DNA of 64,000 nt from assembly GCA_017163975.1 (NCBI GenBank), contig JAFFSR010000249.1:89501-153500 (forward strand). The letters are read 5' to 3'. Source of the DNA: Anastatus disparis (Eukaryota > Arthropoda > Insecta > Hymenoptera > Eupelmidae). The position numbers and the translations under genes were made by a program. The notes under the pieces are model-generated. The model was not told the origin of the DNA and made no database searches. It worked only from the letters and a program-made list of their open reading frames with translations. Positions within the stretch are counted from its first letter, which is position 1. Every line of letters starts with the position of its first letter. Positions 31,898 through 42,595 of the stretch are shown here, in pieces.

Positions 31898-32842
31898 CTT
31901 TAGTAAAATATTTAATAAAATAGATAGAATAAAAGAGTTTTTAATCATTTTAACTTGAATATTAAGAAAGAAGGTAAAGGGAAATGTTACAACAAATTTC
32001 CATACAATCATAATGTTTATTACGAATATAAAAATAATCAAATACATTTAAAAAATATAACAAATATTAGAATCAAGCATTTTCTAAAACCGAACTTATT
32101 AATAACATCACTAGATCGTTTAATCTTTACAAAACTGATTAAATAAAATCCATTCGAAGATGTCAATGTGAAATGCAAATAATTTTCTTGTTCTGTAAAC
32201 TCCATTAAAGTGAACATAATTCATTAATTTTTATATATGTTTTTACAGTTTTATATATCAGTATTAAATTTTTAAATATACGATATATAAAGAATTGAAT
32301 AATCTATATTTTAATAACACGTATACTTTTTAAGTATATCCAAAACATTTCAAGCGAGCATTCTTTTTATATCAGTGTAGGTGAAGAATATTATTATATG
32401 AATGTGAATAACAGGTAAATGTTAATATTCTTATATTGATTGAGTATATAACACACACTGGACTTGAATTTCATTTAATCAGTTTCGTTAAGATTAATGT
32501 TATTACTGATATTATTATTAAGTTTAGTTTTAGAAAATGATTGATTCTAATTTTTGTTATATTTCTTAAATGTATTCGATTATTTTTATATTAGTAATAA
32601 ACACTATAATTCTATGGAAATTGGCTATCGTGATTTAAATTTTCTGAAAATTTTTCATTGAATCTAATGATGTGACAGCAATAATTATATGTAATTATGA
32701 CTAAAAACTTAGAATTAATTTAAACAAATAATTACAAAATAGAGATTGATATATATCAATATTCAGTTTACTTTATCTTATAGTCACCCAAGTGAAAAAA
32801 ATTAGGTGATTTATCATCTGATTATTTTTAACAGAGTAGTAA
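31898..32842. other. AT-rich non-coding stretch
   Basis: No gene or element recognised. A 63-codon Lys/Asn-rich frame at 31955-32146 has no domain. Confidence 0.5.
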
Positions 32843-33246
32843 TATACAGCGTGTCCAAAAAATAACGATACACCTAAGAAATTTCCAAAGTTGATAATTT
32901 TTTCAATCAGGTGAAGATTGTTCTTGGAGTAACTTTTTACGAGGTATCCGATGGTGACCTTGGATTTGACTTTGAACCTTGTTTTCAATGCTGTTTTGAG
33001 GACAACCTCAATTTTTTAAATGGGAACCCCTACTTTTTATAGCGGAATCGAAAAGTAGGGGTTCCCATTTTAAAAAATGAGGTTGACCTCAAAATAACCT
33101 TGAAAATGAGGTTCGAAATCAAATCCAAGGTCACCATCGGATACCTCGTAAAAGGTTACTCCAAGAACGACCTTCACCTGATTGAAAAAATAATTGAACT
33201 TTGGAAATTTCTTAGGTGTATCGTTACTTTTTGGACGCGCTGTATA
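32843..33246. mobile_element. Mariner-like fold-back MITE
   Basis: Ends TATACAGCGTGTCCAAAAA and its reverse complement (TTTTTGGACGCGCTGTATA), with TA at the borders as for Tc1/mariner insertion. Arms of about 170-180 bases pair almost throughout around a short AT-rich centre near 33045. Short frames on each strand (32773-32988, 33100-33294) are mirror images produced by the palindrome and are not genes. Confidence 0.8.
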
Positions 33247-34644
33247 ATTGAACTTATGTCTCTTAATATCTCAGTACGTCGAAGATCAGAATAAGGCAAT
33301 TTGTGAATCAATATCCTAGTGGATGAAATCAGTTGGACTTAAATTAAATAATAATTGACAATATTCTTATGAATTTACACAAAAAGTTCTAACACATAAG
33401 TAGAAGTGCATTTTTATTTTTGCATCTTGTAACTGATATATCTAAGAAAAAGGTAAAGGCATATAAATTTTGTATTTAGTGTATAAGGAATTGAATTTTA
33501 ATATTGGTTGGTTATAAATTTGAGTTACTTTAACTTTAAAAATGCAATAAAAATGTGATGAATTATCAGTACAAAGTGGATCGTATCTTATTATCTCTTG
33601 GACTGTTAACATTATTTAATATTTAAAATTATTCCTTGACTAAAAATTAAATTAATTACTATTTTTAGTGTTATTGTATCTTGAGATGGATTATGTTTAA
33701 ATTATGAAAGAAATAAAGCAAAAATAATTTCCCGAATTTTTTCAGTCAAATAAACAAAAGATATTTTAGTTACCAATCATAACTTTCAAGAAATTCAATG
33801 ACATTCAATTTTATTCTAATAAAAAAATCCATTCTGAATCTTATAAGAAAAAAATTTTACATATAGTTACCTGTCACCATGCGTTATTGGAAATATTAGC
33901 AGTATTTATAACCTTGAACTATGAAATAAGAAAAAATTTTATTTAATTTAGTATTTAAGTATATTTTTCATGTGCTACGGTGGCACATGATTTGTTAAAA
34001 AAACTTCAAGGTTTGGCTCATTCCAAATCTTTTAGAAGATATTTTTGAATATATTATAATATTTGTGAAGTATACAACTATTTCTATAAATGCTTGCGAA
34101 GGGACATCTGCAGCCGATAAGTACAAGTTAACATTAAAATGAGTAAATGTAGCTAAAAATCACATTTTTTATTATTTTTAATTACATTTAAATTTTTTAA
34201 AAGCGATCGCCGTTTTGCAGCACTCTGAAGTTTACAGGCTATATTTATACATATCTTACCTACTTCGATGATATTCTTGGACATGGGATCATGGTTCGAA
34301 ACCTTGAAAAGTGGTTTTTCAATGCTTTGAATGACTTTAGCTCAGTGAATCGCTACATAAGCACTTTTAAATTAATTTTTCCTCAAAATTTAGAATGTCT
34401 CTAAGAAAAAAGTTTTTCAGTAATCAATTTCTAAAACGCAACGCATCTGAGTAATTTAAGCTTAAAATTAGTCAGAAATGTCAAAAAATATGGTTTTTGC
34501 CTAACTTTGAAGCTTTGTAGCACTAAAAATATGTACTAAAGGAATCTTAAAAAATTTTGTGGGGTTCATAATATGGAAAAGAACCATTTAATTAATTTTT
34601 AGCGAAAAAAATTTTTCATCCTCCAATTTGACAAAGAATAGGCG

Positions 34645-34686
<42 letters not shown>

Positions 34687-34920
34687 TCTTATAATATATA
34701 GTTATTTTAAAAGAAATTTAGTCACCCCCCCCCCTTCATTGTATCCCCTTGTCACCCCCATACTTTATTAAACTCAATCTATTTAATAACGTAAATTTAC
34801 GTTATTTTATGCATTTATTTTATAAAAAGATGTTATATGAGGATATTGTCTTCTAAATGTTGACTTTTTTAATATGATAATATTAAAGGGAATTCGAACC
34901 TATGTTAGTTTAATAATTAG
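33247..34920. other. AT-rich non-coding stretch with (TA)n
   Basis: No supported gene. A (TA)n tract lies at about 34650-34682 and a C-run near 34724-34733. Confidence 0.5.
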
Positions 34921-35205
34921 AGGCTAGATACACTATACTGAAAATCTTGACTACCGATAGATTATCAATCACTTCTTTGATTAATAATCAACCGATAATC
35001 AATGAGGTTGAATTTCTTAAGAGTCGTGATACAAATGACATTCCATGTTATAAATTCTCAATACATTCTATTATTCGTATTGTATATGAATAAAAATATT
35101 AAAATTTTTTTATATTGGAAAAAGTTAGAAGTATTTAGCTAGATTCGAATCCATACCCTCCAGTACGGAAAGCAAAAGCCTTGCTCGTTATACCAACGCC
35201 ATCTT
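34921..35205 (-). mobile_element. tRNA-derived SINE, copy 2
   Basis: Body matches 11321-11480 (AGGCTAG..ACA, CTATACTGAAA, CAATC..CGATA). The minus-strand head has a B-box-like GGATTCGAATC near 35141-35151 and an A-box-like TGGTATAACGAGCAAGG. It is longer in the middle than copy 1 by an AT-rich insertion. Confidence 0.7.
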
Positions 35206-35349
35206 TTATATTATTTATGTTATTTAAAATTAATAAATGTGGATTAAAATTTCTTTTATTAGGATTCCTTGACACTATAGTTGAGCCGTTTTTCTAAAAA
35301 AAAATTTAATTTTTAATGATTCTATTAATATTATAGACATTGAATCATA

Positions 35350-35506
35350 TTAACCTTTAAGGGGTTGGGATGACACTTGACGGCGTCATACCCCGATCTG
35401 CCAAGGCTTGGTCTTAGTTTAATCTTTTGTGCATGGCCCAAACTCACTTTTTCATAGAAAAACGGGGCTTTTAAAATTTCTCAAATCCCGGCACTCTAAA
35501 GGTTAA
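35350..35506. mobile_element. TTAA-flanked MITE, family C copy 1
   Basis: 157 bases bounded by TTAA. The left end is TTAACCTTTAAGGGG and the right end CTCTAAAGGTTAA, so the terminal repeats start CCTTTA as in piggyBac-like elements. Same length and plan as 46718-46874. Confidence 0.75.
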
Positions 35507-35875
35507 AATAAGAATAGGCACATAGTGTTGAGGGCTCGGGTTTCCACACCACCTTACATTTTAAACCTTCATAAACAATAATCATGTTCATTTATTAAGT
35601 TTAAGAAGATGTAACAGAGTATATAATTTATGCATAATTCCCGACATTGTAGTTTTTCAAATTTTTAATCTTTATTCAAAAAGTTTCTAAAAAATCTCTA
35701 TATTAGGCTCTGTATTACTTAAAATGGAGGACTGTAATATAGAGATATTTTGAAAATTTTTGGATTATAAATCAAAAATTTGGAAAACTGTATTGGCGGT
35801 ATTTTACATCCCCTTCAATTTACATAACTTTCGTGATTAATTACTATTAACATTTATTTATTAAATTTAAGCTTA

Positions 35876-35917
35876 TATATATATATATATATATATTATA
35901 ATATAGTATTATAGTAT

Positions 35918-35971
<54 letters not shown>
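35876..35971. repeat. (TA)n microsatellites
   Basis: Two (TA)n runs (about 35876-35897 and 35923-35971) separated by ATAATATAGTATTATAG. Confidence 0.95.
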
Positions 35972-35975
<4 letters not shown>

Positions 35976-36185
35976 CTTTTATTAACAGCATTATTCCTGC
36001 TTAACGTAACCTTTATATACAATTGGCCTATGAGGCGGTTTATTGACTCCGCGAGCGGAGTAGCTACTACTCCGCTTGTTTAGTTGTGATAACTCCGACC
36101 CCACTTACTCCTTTTATACCGTCATTCCCATTCCGGCGGCAAGTTCATGTGACTCCACTTTTCTCTCAGTGTGAGTTTGTGGACT

Positions 36186-36358
36186 TTTTATGGGACCCCA
36201 TATGGGATCCCATATGTGGTCCCATATGATATTTAGAATTTAGTTTGTGGACCTCTTATGGGACCCCATATGGGATCGCATATAGGATCCCGCGCTAAAA
36301 CCCCATATGGGAGCCCATAAAGGATCACATATGAAATCCCATAAGGGATCCCATGTGA
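36186..36358. repeat. Degenerate TATGGGATCCCATA repeat array
   Basis: About 170 bases of overlapping near-palindromes TGGGACCCCATATGGGATCC, GGGATCCCATATG and CCCATAAGGGATCCCATG. Ends 12 bases before the left LTR of the next element. Confidence 0.8.
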
Positions 36359-36370
36359 TTTTTTTCAGTA

Positions 36371-36580
36371 GGGTATGTTTATGTTATTTAATAAATCTGA
36401 ATGTCTATTTTTATAAATAAGAATATACCTTATTAAGGTAATTTGTGTACATAGAACCGAGCTTTACAGTGCATGTGCACGTTGCAGTGGCACATCTTAA
36501 TCTGCCTTATGTGGCAGTACGCTGTATCGTGTTCGCCTATCAGAACGCCATCTATATTATATTAAGTCTTGCTTACAACA
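36371..36580 (-). repeat. 3' LTR (left copy)
   Basis: Aligns along its length with 41141-41350, with about a dozen differences. Its outer end has TATGTTTATGTT but the first three bases differ from the other copy. Confidence 0.85.
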
Positions 36581-36594
36581 TCTCCCCTCTCTAG
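36581..36594 (-). promoter_or_regulatory. Polypurine tract
   Basis: On the minus strand AGAGAGGGGAGA directly precedes the TGTTGTAAGC start of the LTR. Confidence 0.75.
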
Positions 36595-36728
36595 TTTTAA
36601 TTTAAAATATAATCTGTGTATTTAGTTGGCATTTTAACAGTTCTTCCTGAACTAGTTTGCTTTTGTTCAGCAGAATTATTTTGATCCTGATTATTATTAT
36701 CATTGTTTAAATTATTGGAACTGTTATT

Positions 36729-37720
36729 TCATAGATCATGAGTAGGGGTGACATTTCGAGTATTTGACTCAGTATCATCATTATAATAAGATCTTGTTTC
36801 ATTATAATTTTTTCCTTTGGATAGGAATTTTCTATTTCTAGTTAATATTTTTCTCTTTTCTGTTTTTATTTGATAAGTACGAGGGCCTGTACCTTTATTA
36901 ATAATTGTACCATTTCTATGTGGTAATACCCTGTGCTCACCATGTATTTCTACTTTATCTCCTTCTGTAAGGGGATTTAAATTTTTAGTACCTTTATTAT
37001 AATATTCATTTTGTTTTATTTGTCTATTTATTAAACTCTCCTTATATCTCTCCAATTCTATTGTTTTTTTAGCATAAAATGGAATCAAATTTCGAGTTTT
37101 ACGACCAAAAAGTAATTCTGTCGGTGTTATACCCGTCTCATTGATAGGCGTATTTCTATACTGCAAGAGTGCTAAATTGACATCTCTTTTTTCTTGCATT
37201 ACTTTATAGAACATCTTTTTTACAGTCTCTATATACCTTTCAGCAAGACCGTTCGCTTGATGGTGCTTGGGAAACACAATCCTACTTTTGAAACTCCATT
37301 TCTTGGAAAAGTTTAGAAGCAGTTCGCTTTTAAACTGTGAACCCGAATCAGAATATATTTCTTTTGGGATTCCGTATCGCGAAAACATCTTTTTAAATAT
37401 TTCTGTAATATGGTAGCTTTCAAGATTATTAAGCATCTCAACTTCTACAAACTTGCTATAAGCATCCACAACTAATAAATACATTTTATCTTTAAATTTA
37501 AAAATATCAGTAAATATAATCTCCCATGGACCATTTGGTATTTCTTTTTCTATCTTAGGTTCTTTAGTATTTTTATTTCTATAACTTAGACAAGTATCAC
37601 AATTTCCTATTATATCTTCTATTTGTTTGTTGAGACCTAGCCAGTATATTGTATTTCTCGCAAATGCAAAAAAAATTTTGTTTTTGCTACTCCCAAATAA
37701 GGGTAATGTATCTGTTTTAA
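36729..37720 (-). pseudogene. pol: Integrase of Mag-like Gypsy element
   Basis: An open frame from the fold-back insertion to the stop at 36729; the Met at 37484 is internal. GNCDTCL near 37615 is the CC half of the HHCC zinc site. The core triad is visible: WEIIFTDIF, YSDSGSQFKSE and NGLAERYIETVKK (D, D, E). YRNTPINETGITPTELLFGR and the basic C-terminal domain (GDKVEIHGEHR, NGTIINKGTGPRTYQ) follow. The HH half is disturbed by the fold-back insertion and small changes, so the protein is not expressed as a whole. Confidence 0.8.
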
Positions 37721-37911
37721 TATACAGGGTGGGCCAAAAGTACTGGAACGGCGAAATAACTCTGCAGGATTGTATTTTAGGAGAAAAAGCTTAAAACAAA
37801 AGATAGAGGATATTTTCTTGGCTATTCGACGGTGATAATGACCATGACCTTGAATGTGATTTCAAGGTGAATTTAATTTCTTTAAATCGAAACCCATAGT
37901 TTTCACCTTAG

Positions 37912-37979
37912 AAATGAAAAGAGCGGAAAATCTTACGTAAATACATATCCGGACGTAAAATTTTCCGCTCTTTTCATTT
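37912..37979. other. Short hairpin inside fold-back
   Basis: GAAATGAAAAGAGCGGAAAA pairs with TTTTCCGCTCTTTTCATTTT around a TACGTAA...GGACGTA centre. Confidence 0.75.
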
Positions 37980-38036
37980 TATTACTACGTTACTACGTTT
38001 TTACTACGTTACTACGTTTTTATTAACTCGCTTTGG

Positions 38037-38037
<1 letters not shown>

Positions 38038-38079
<42 letters not shown>
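38038..38079. repeat. (TCTG)n microsatellite
   Basis: About ten uninterrupted TCTG units. Confidence 0.97.
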
Positions 38080-38332
38080 TCGGTACGAATTTTGCAACCG
38101 ATTGTAAACTAACTTCCTGATGAGCTAGAGACTTGAAATTTTAAATATAGCTCGGAACTGGATGACAATGCAATATTATAAAAAAAATATATATATCTAT
38201 CGAACAATATATTAATATATTCAATCATATACGGAGATGTTGGCAAAATTGAAGATTTGAAGATTTTATATATAGATACACTTTTAACATTAGTGTCTAA
38301 ACATCTTCGAAAATTTTAAAAATCTTCTTTTG

Positions 38333-38475
38333 ATATATTAATATATTAATATATTAATATATTAATATATCAAATATAGTAATATATTAATATAGTAATA
38401 TATTAATATATTAATATATCAAATATATTAATATATTAATATATCAAATATATTAATATATTAATATATTCAATA
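38333..38475. repeat. (ATTAATAT)n array
   Basis: Roughly 140 bases of ATATTAAT units with occasional CAAATAT or AGTAATAT variants. Confidence 0.9.
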
Positions 38476-39061
38476 TTATATTTTTGCATGCATTGTTGGA
38501 TAATATAATTAAATATATATTCCCACCGAAAAATATATTAATACAATTATATACGGAGATATTGGAAAAATTGAAATTTTGAAGATTTTATATATAGATA
38601 TACTTTTAACATTAGTGTCTAACCATCTTCGAAAATTTTTAAAATTCTTTAACTTCTCATATTGCAATTAGACATAAATTACAGCATTTTGTATTGTACA
38701 TATAAAATTTGAGACTGTATTTTATTCATTTTATGGTCTATCAATGCATAAAACAATAAATTTTGGTTGAATTTCTAATAGCGTCATTATCGTCAAAATG
38801 GCGGGAAACTCAGCATGCGATTACGTGTTCTCTAAAAAAATAGATGAAACACGTTTTAGTCCCTTGATAACAATATATATGCTATATAATATGCACTGTT
38901 GGACAACACGATAAAATTTATATATATATATATTAATATATTTAGAGGGATATACTCATGAAATTAAGTTTTTAAAATTTTTGAAAATATTATATATTTA
39001 GGATACTCATAATGTTAAAATTTTCAATCTACCACGTTTTTAATTGAACTAAAAAGTATAA

Positions 39062-39338
39062 AATAATATTAAAAATAAAAAAAAACTTTTTAATGTACTA
39101 CGTTTTTATAATGAACCAAAAAGTATAAAATAATGTGTAATGAAATGAAAAGTGAATAATGATTTGAAATAAAAAAACGTGGGGCGCATACAATACATAA
39201 TAATAAACATGCGCCCCACGTTTTTTTATTTCAAATCATTATTCACTTTTCATTTCATTACACATTATTTTATACTTTTTGGTTCATTATAAAAACGTAG
39301 TACATTAAAAAGTTTTTTTTTTATTTTTAATATTATTT
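39062..39338. mobile_element. Nested palindrome inside the fold-back
   Basis: Arms of about 125 bases, nearly identical reverse complements, with inner stem ACGTGGGGCGCAT/ATGCGCCCCACGT and a 19-base loop at about 39190-39208. Possibly an independent MITE that inserted in the larger element. Confidence 0.75.
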
Positions 39339-39539
39339 GAGGTAAAAATTATGGGTTTCCATCTAAAAAAATTAACTTGACCTTGAAATGACATTCAAGG
39401 TTATGGTCAAGGTCATGGTCATTATCACGGTCGAATAGCCAAGAAAATATCCTTTATCTTTTGTTTTAAGCTTTTTCTCCTAAAATACAATCCCGCAGAG
39501 TTATTTCGCCGTTCCAGTACTTTTGGCGCACCCTGTATA

Positions 39540-40941
39540 TTGTCTGTAGTTTTTTGGTATTACAATCCAAACATTTTTTAATATTAAGCCATTACACATA
39601 CTTAATTCGTCTTTGAAAGACCAATATGGCTTTGCCAATTCATAAACATTACATTTATTTTCATTTTATTCAATACACTCATCACTGAAGTTCGGTTTTA
39701 TCAATAATTTGCATTCTTCAATAATCGGTAAACCTAAAATAGGAGCCACTTTTCCGACATAAACTTCAAATCTTACGTTTTTAATATCATTCCCGATTTT
39801 ACCATTTAAATTGATTTTTCCAATAGTATTTATTTTTTCACGTGCATAATTCATTAACTTTAGGTTTGAACTTTCAATCGTTTTTATTCCTAATTTTTTA
39901 CACATTTCAATAGGTATTACATTACATCCTGCACCTATATCAAGTTTAAACGGTATACTTTTATTTTTATGTTCAACTATTTTGACATGATGTAACCAAC
40001 CCTTTTTCGCATCTATAGAATTTACATTTATTAATTGTATCAAATAACCTTCAAAATTTTCTTCATAATCATTATTGTCTACTTGCATTACTTTAATTTT
40101 TTGCGCACTACACATTTTCGAGAAATAATTTTTTTTATTACAGTTATTACACGTTTTACCATACGCCAGGCATCTTTTCCATTGGTATACATAACCGCAT
40201 TTCTTGCAGGAATCTTTTCCTTCCTGAAAACTTCGATGATGTAGAGCTATTTGATGTACAGCCACCGGGGTTATTTAGAGTCACCCTCTGTTGTCGCCAG
40301 CTTGTATTTTGACTGTTCCTTCCCGTCTCTGCTTGTTTATTTTCGGCTTGTTTCTTTGTTTGCTTATTCTGCGTATTATATTTTTTTATAACGGACACTT
40401 CTGTGTTTTCTTTAAACTTTTTTATTTGTGTCTCTGCCAGTTCAGCCGCTTTGCAAATTCTTATTGTCTTTGCTGAATCTAAATCACATTCTCTTAACAA
40501 GCGATTTTTTAACACTTTATCTGAAATGCCAGCAACTATTTTATCTCGAATAAGCCTGTCTTGTAATTCTCCAAAGTTACAATCATTGCTTAACTTTCTT
40601 AGCTCTGTCACATATGCATCAAAATTTTCACCACTGTGCTGATTACGTGTAAAAAATAAATGCAAGTAGACACTTTCGTTTTTTGTCGGCACAAAATAAT
40701 CATCAAATTTTTTTAGCACAACTTCATATTTCCTTTGCTCGTCTGTCAATACAAAAGTATTATATATATCCAAGCATTGTTCACCCATACAGTGTAATAA
40801 AAGAGCTAGTTATATCTTATCTTCTTGTTTTTCCGCACCTGATGCAATCCTGTATAAATCAAAACGTTGTTTCCATTTTGTGTACCCCTCCACTGTTAAC
40901 TCAGTTAACGATTCTGGGGGTTTCAAGCCCGTCATTGACAT
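39540..40941 (-). pseudogene. gag: Gag and protease of Mag-like Gypsy element
   Basis: ATG at 40941-40939 starts a gag with EGYTKWKQRFDLYRIASG; TAA near 40815 breaks it. The capsid part continues with LKKFDDYFVPTKNESVY, FTRNQHSGENFDAYVTELRK and RDKIVAGI. A one-base frameshift near 40215 separates this from the zinc-binding part (CKKCGYVYQWKRC and CNNCNKKNYFSKMC, the second a CX2CX4-type knuckle with Tyr where His is expected). The protease motif FKLDIGAGCNVIP (about 39945) has DIG instead of DT/SG. ILGLPIIEECKLL ends the domain. A TAA at 39666 precedes a stretch of RNase H-integrase linker (YWSFKDELSMCNG), showing where RT and RNase H were lost. Confidence 0.75.
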
Positions 40942-41122
40942 GTTTGCAGTCGTAGTTGTAATGGTGTTTGTTCTGCTTTGTTATATTCCTGTGGTATTGA
41001 CTGTTATTTTCTTAAGTGGCACACAGTACACACGATAATCAGTCGAAAGTCTATCACCATTCACACTCTGTCAAACTTTTCTCTTTTTATATTTTTCTTT
41101 TTTCCTTTCTTTTATCCAGCTC

Positions 41123-41140
41123 GTCTCGGCCGCAGCGCCA
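41123..41140 (-). promoter_or_regulatory. Primer-binding site
   Basis: On the minus strand TGGCGCTGCGGCCGAGAC directly follows the LTR end (...CATAACA). It begins with TGG as required for pairing to a tRNA CCA end. The tRNA is not assigned. Confidence 0.65.
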
Positions 41141-41350
41141 TGTTATGTTTATGTTATTTAATAAATCTGAATGTCTATTTTTATAAATAAGAATATACTT
41201 TATTAAGTTTATTTGCGTACATAGAACAGAGCTTTACAATGCATGTGCACGTCGCAGTGGTACATCTTAATCTGCCTCATGTGGCAGTAGACTGTATCGT
41301 ATTTGCCTATCAGAACGCCATCTATATTATATTAAGTCTCGCTTACAACA
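41141..41350 (-). repeat. 5' LTR (right copy)
   Basis: TGTTATGTTTATG...GCTTACAACA, 210 bases, partner of 36371-36580. Confidence 0.9.
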
Positions 41351-42206
41351 AACATAACCCCATTATCTTATGATTATTTCAATTTAAATTGATTTGAAAA
41401 CGTTCATAGCAATCATGGCAAATAAAAAGAAACTATTCCTCAATGTGTTTTTACAATTAATTACATAGCAAAAATATAGCCGTTATATGGTTCTATTTTA
41501 AAATCTTTTCATTTACCTAACATACAAAGCGTCCTCTTTTTTTTCGACATGTTGCCACTATGAGAAGGGCAGTCGACTTTCATACCCCCACTATGTAAAC
41601 TTTCAAGCGAATAGTCGTTGCTCAAACTCAAGCATCGAACATGCTCCATGTTCAGACAAAGACGGAATGAGATTTTATCGTGAAAGAGACAAGGACAATA
41701 CGAGGTTGAGAATGGAACATACTCAATGCTAGAGTTTGAGCTACGACTATAAACTCGGGCTTTTCTAACAAGAAAGAATATATGACCGGGAAGCAATAGC
41801 ATACTTGTAATCGTGAAATCGAGGAGCAAGATATCAACTTTCTGCGGGAGCATTAGAAAGAAATATTTCCTATTGTAACATCTAATTTAGTCAGAGATAA
41901 TTATAAAAACATGAAGAAATAATTTTTTCTGTGTAATATTCATGATCTTTTTCAGAAAGGTAGACCGATTAGAATACGAGAAAAAAAATAAAATGCAAAA
42001 AACGATTTCTTTAAGGTATGGTGAGGGCGGAGAGGGCAGGGGGGTTTAAAATATGATAAAAATCTTTTTTCAGATTAGAAATACAGTAATTGAAGCGAGA
42101 ATGATTTTCGGAGTTGAGGCATTTTTGACCATCTTAACGGGGGTACCCTTTAGTTTCATAGCATATTTCAGTTCATTTTACTTTAATACATGAGCTGTTA
42201 ATATCC
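41351..42206. other. Non-coding stretch with an imperfect inverted repeat
   Basis: No gene. Segments about 41602-41650 and 41708-41757 are imperfect inverted repeats (GCTCAAACTCAAGCATCGAA against its counterpart in the second arm). This also explains the 114-codon minus-strand frame here, which has no domain. Confidence 0.5.
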
Positions 42207-42595
42207 TTAAGAAGGGGCCGAACTATCTGTCTTTGTCTAATAGCGTTTTTCATCATTTATGTAAACACTATCCGGCATAACAAGAAAAAAATAGCAGTCC
42301 CCGCTAGATATTAGTATAATAAGTAAATTTAGTAATAACAACCAAATTTTTTCACTGCGTAGTTTTTGAATAATTAGAGACCTACCAAAAAAAGATAGGT
42401 TATGTTCTAGATTGCTAGTAGGTCTCTAATTGGTCAAAAACTATGCGGTAAAAAATTTGGTTGTTATTACAAAATTTACTAATTATACTAATATCTAGCG
42501 GGGGCTGCTATTTTTTTCTTGTTATACCGGATAGTGTTTACATAAATGATGAAAAACGCTATTAGACAAAGACAGATAGTTCGGCCCCTTCTTAA
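42207..42595. mobile_element. Palindromic TTAA-flanked MITE, family B copy 2
   Basis: 389 bases with TTAA at 42207-42210 and 42592-42595. The arms (about 42211-42390 and 42415-42591) are near-perfect reverse complements over most of their length around a short centre. The outer end GAAGGGGCCGAAC plus TCTGTCTTTGTCTAA matches 12245-12637. Confidence 0.85.

Larger units (their letters stand above)
37721..39539. mobile_element. 1.8-kb mariner-like fold-back with nested palindrome
   Basis: Ends TATACAGGGTGGGCCAAAAG and its near reverse complement ending CCCTGTATA, with TA borders. Outer arms are about 190 bases (37721-37913 and 39346-39539). Between them lie a 68-base hairpin (37912-37979), (TCTG)n, an (ATTAATAT)n array, unique AT-rich sequence and a second large palindrome (39062-39338). 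No transposase ORF. It is inserted in the Mag-like element. Confidence 0.8.
36371..41350 (-). mobile_element. Gypsy-type LTR element (Mag-like), internally deleted
   Basis: LTRs of 210 bases (36371-36580 and 41141-41350), TGTT...AACA ends, primer-binding and polypurine sites in place on the minus strand. Gag and protease lie at the 5' side and integrase at the 3' side. RT and RNase H are missing: coding jumps from the protease to the RNase H-integrase linker at about 39655. A 1.8-kb mariner-like fold-back is inserted in the linker/integrase region. Gag and integrase features resemble the Mag lineage. Target duplication was not clear. Confidence 0.85.

Noticed and set aside
32773..33294. Two similar frames starting MKTRFKVKSK and MKMRFEIKSK on opposite strands
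   Set aside because: They lie in the two arms of one palindromic MITE and are not independent genes.
41509..41853. 114-codon minus-strand frame
   Set aside because: No domain, and it spans an imperfect inverted repeat that accounts for its openness.
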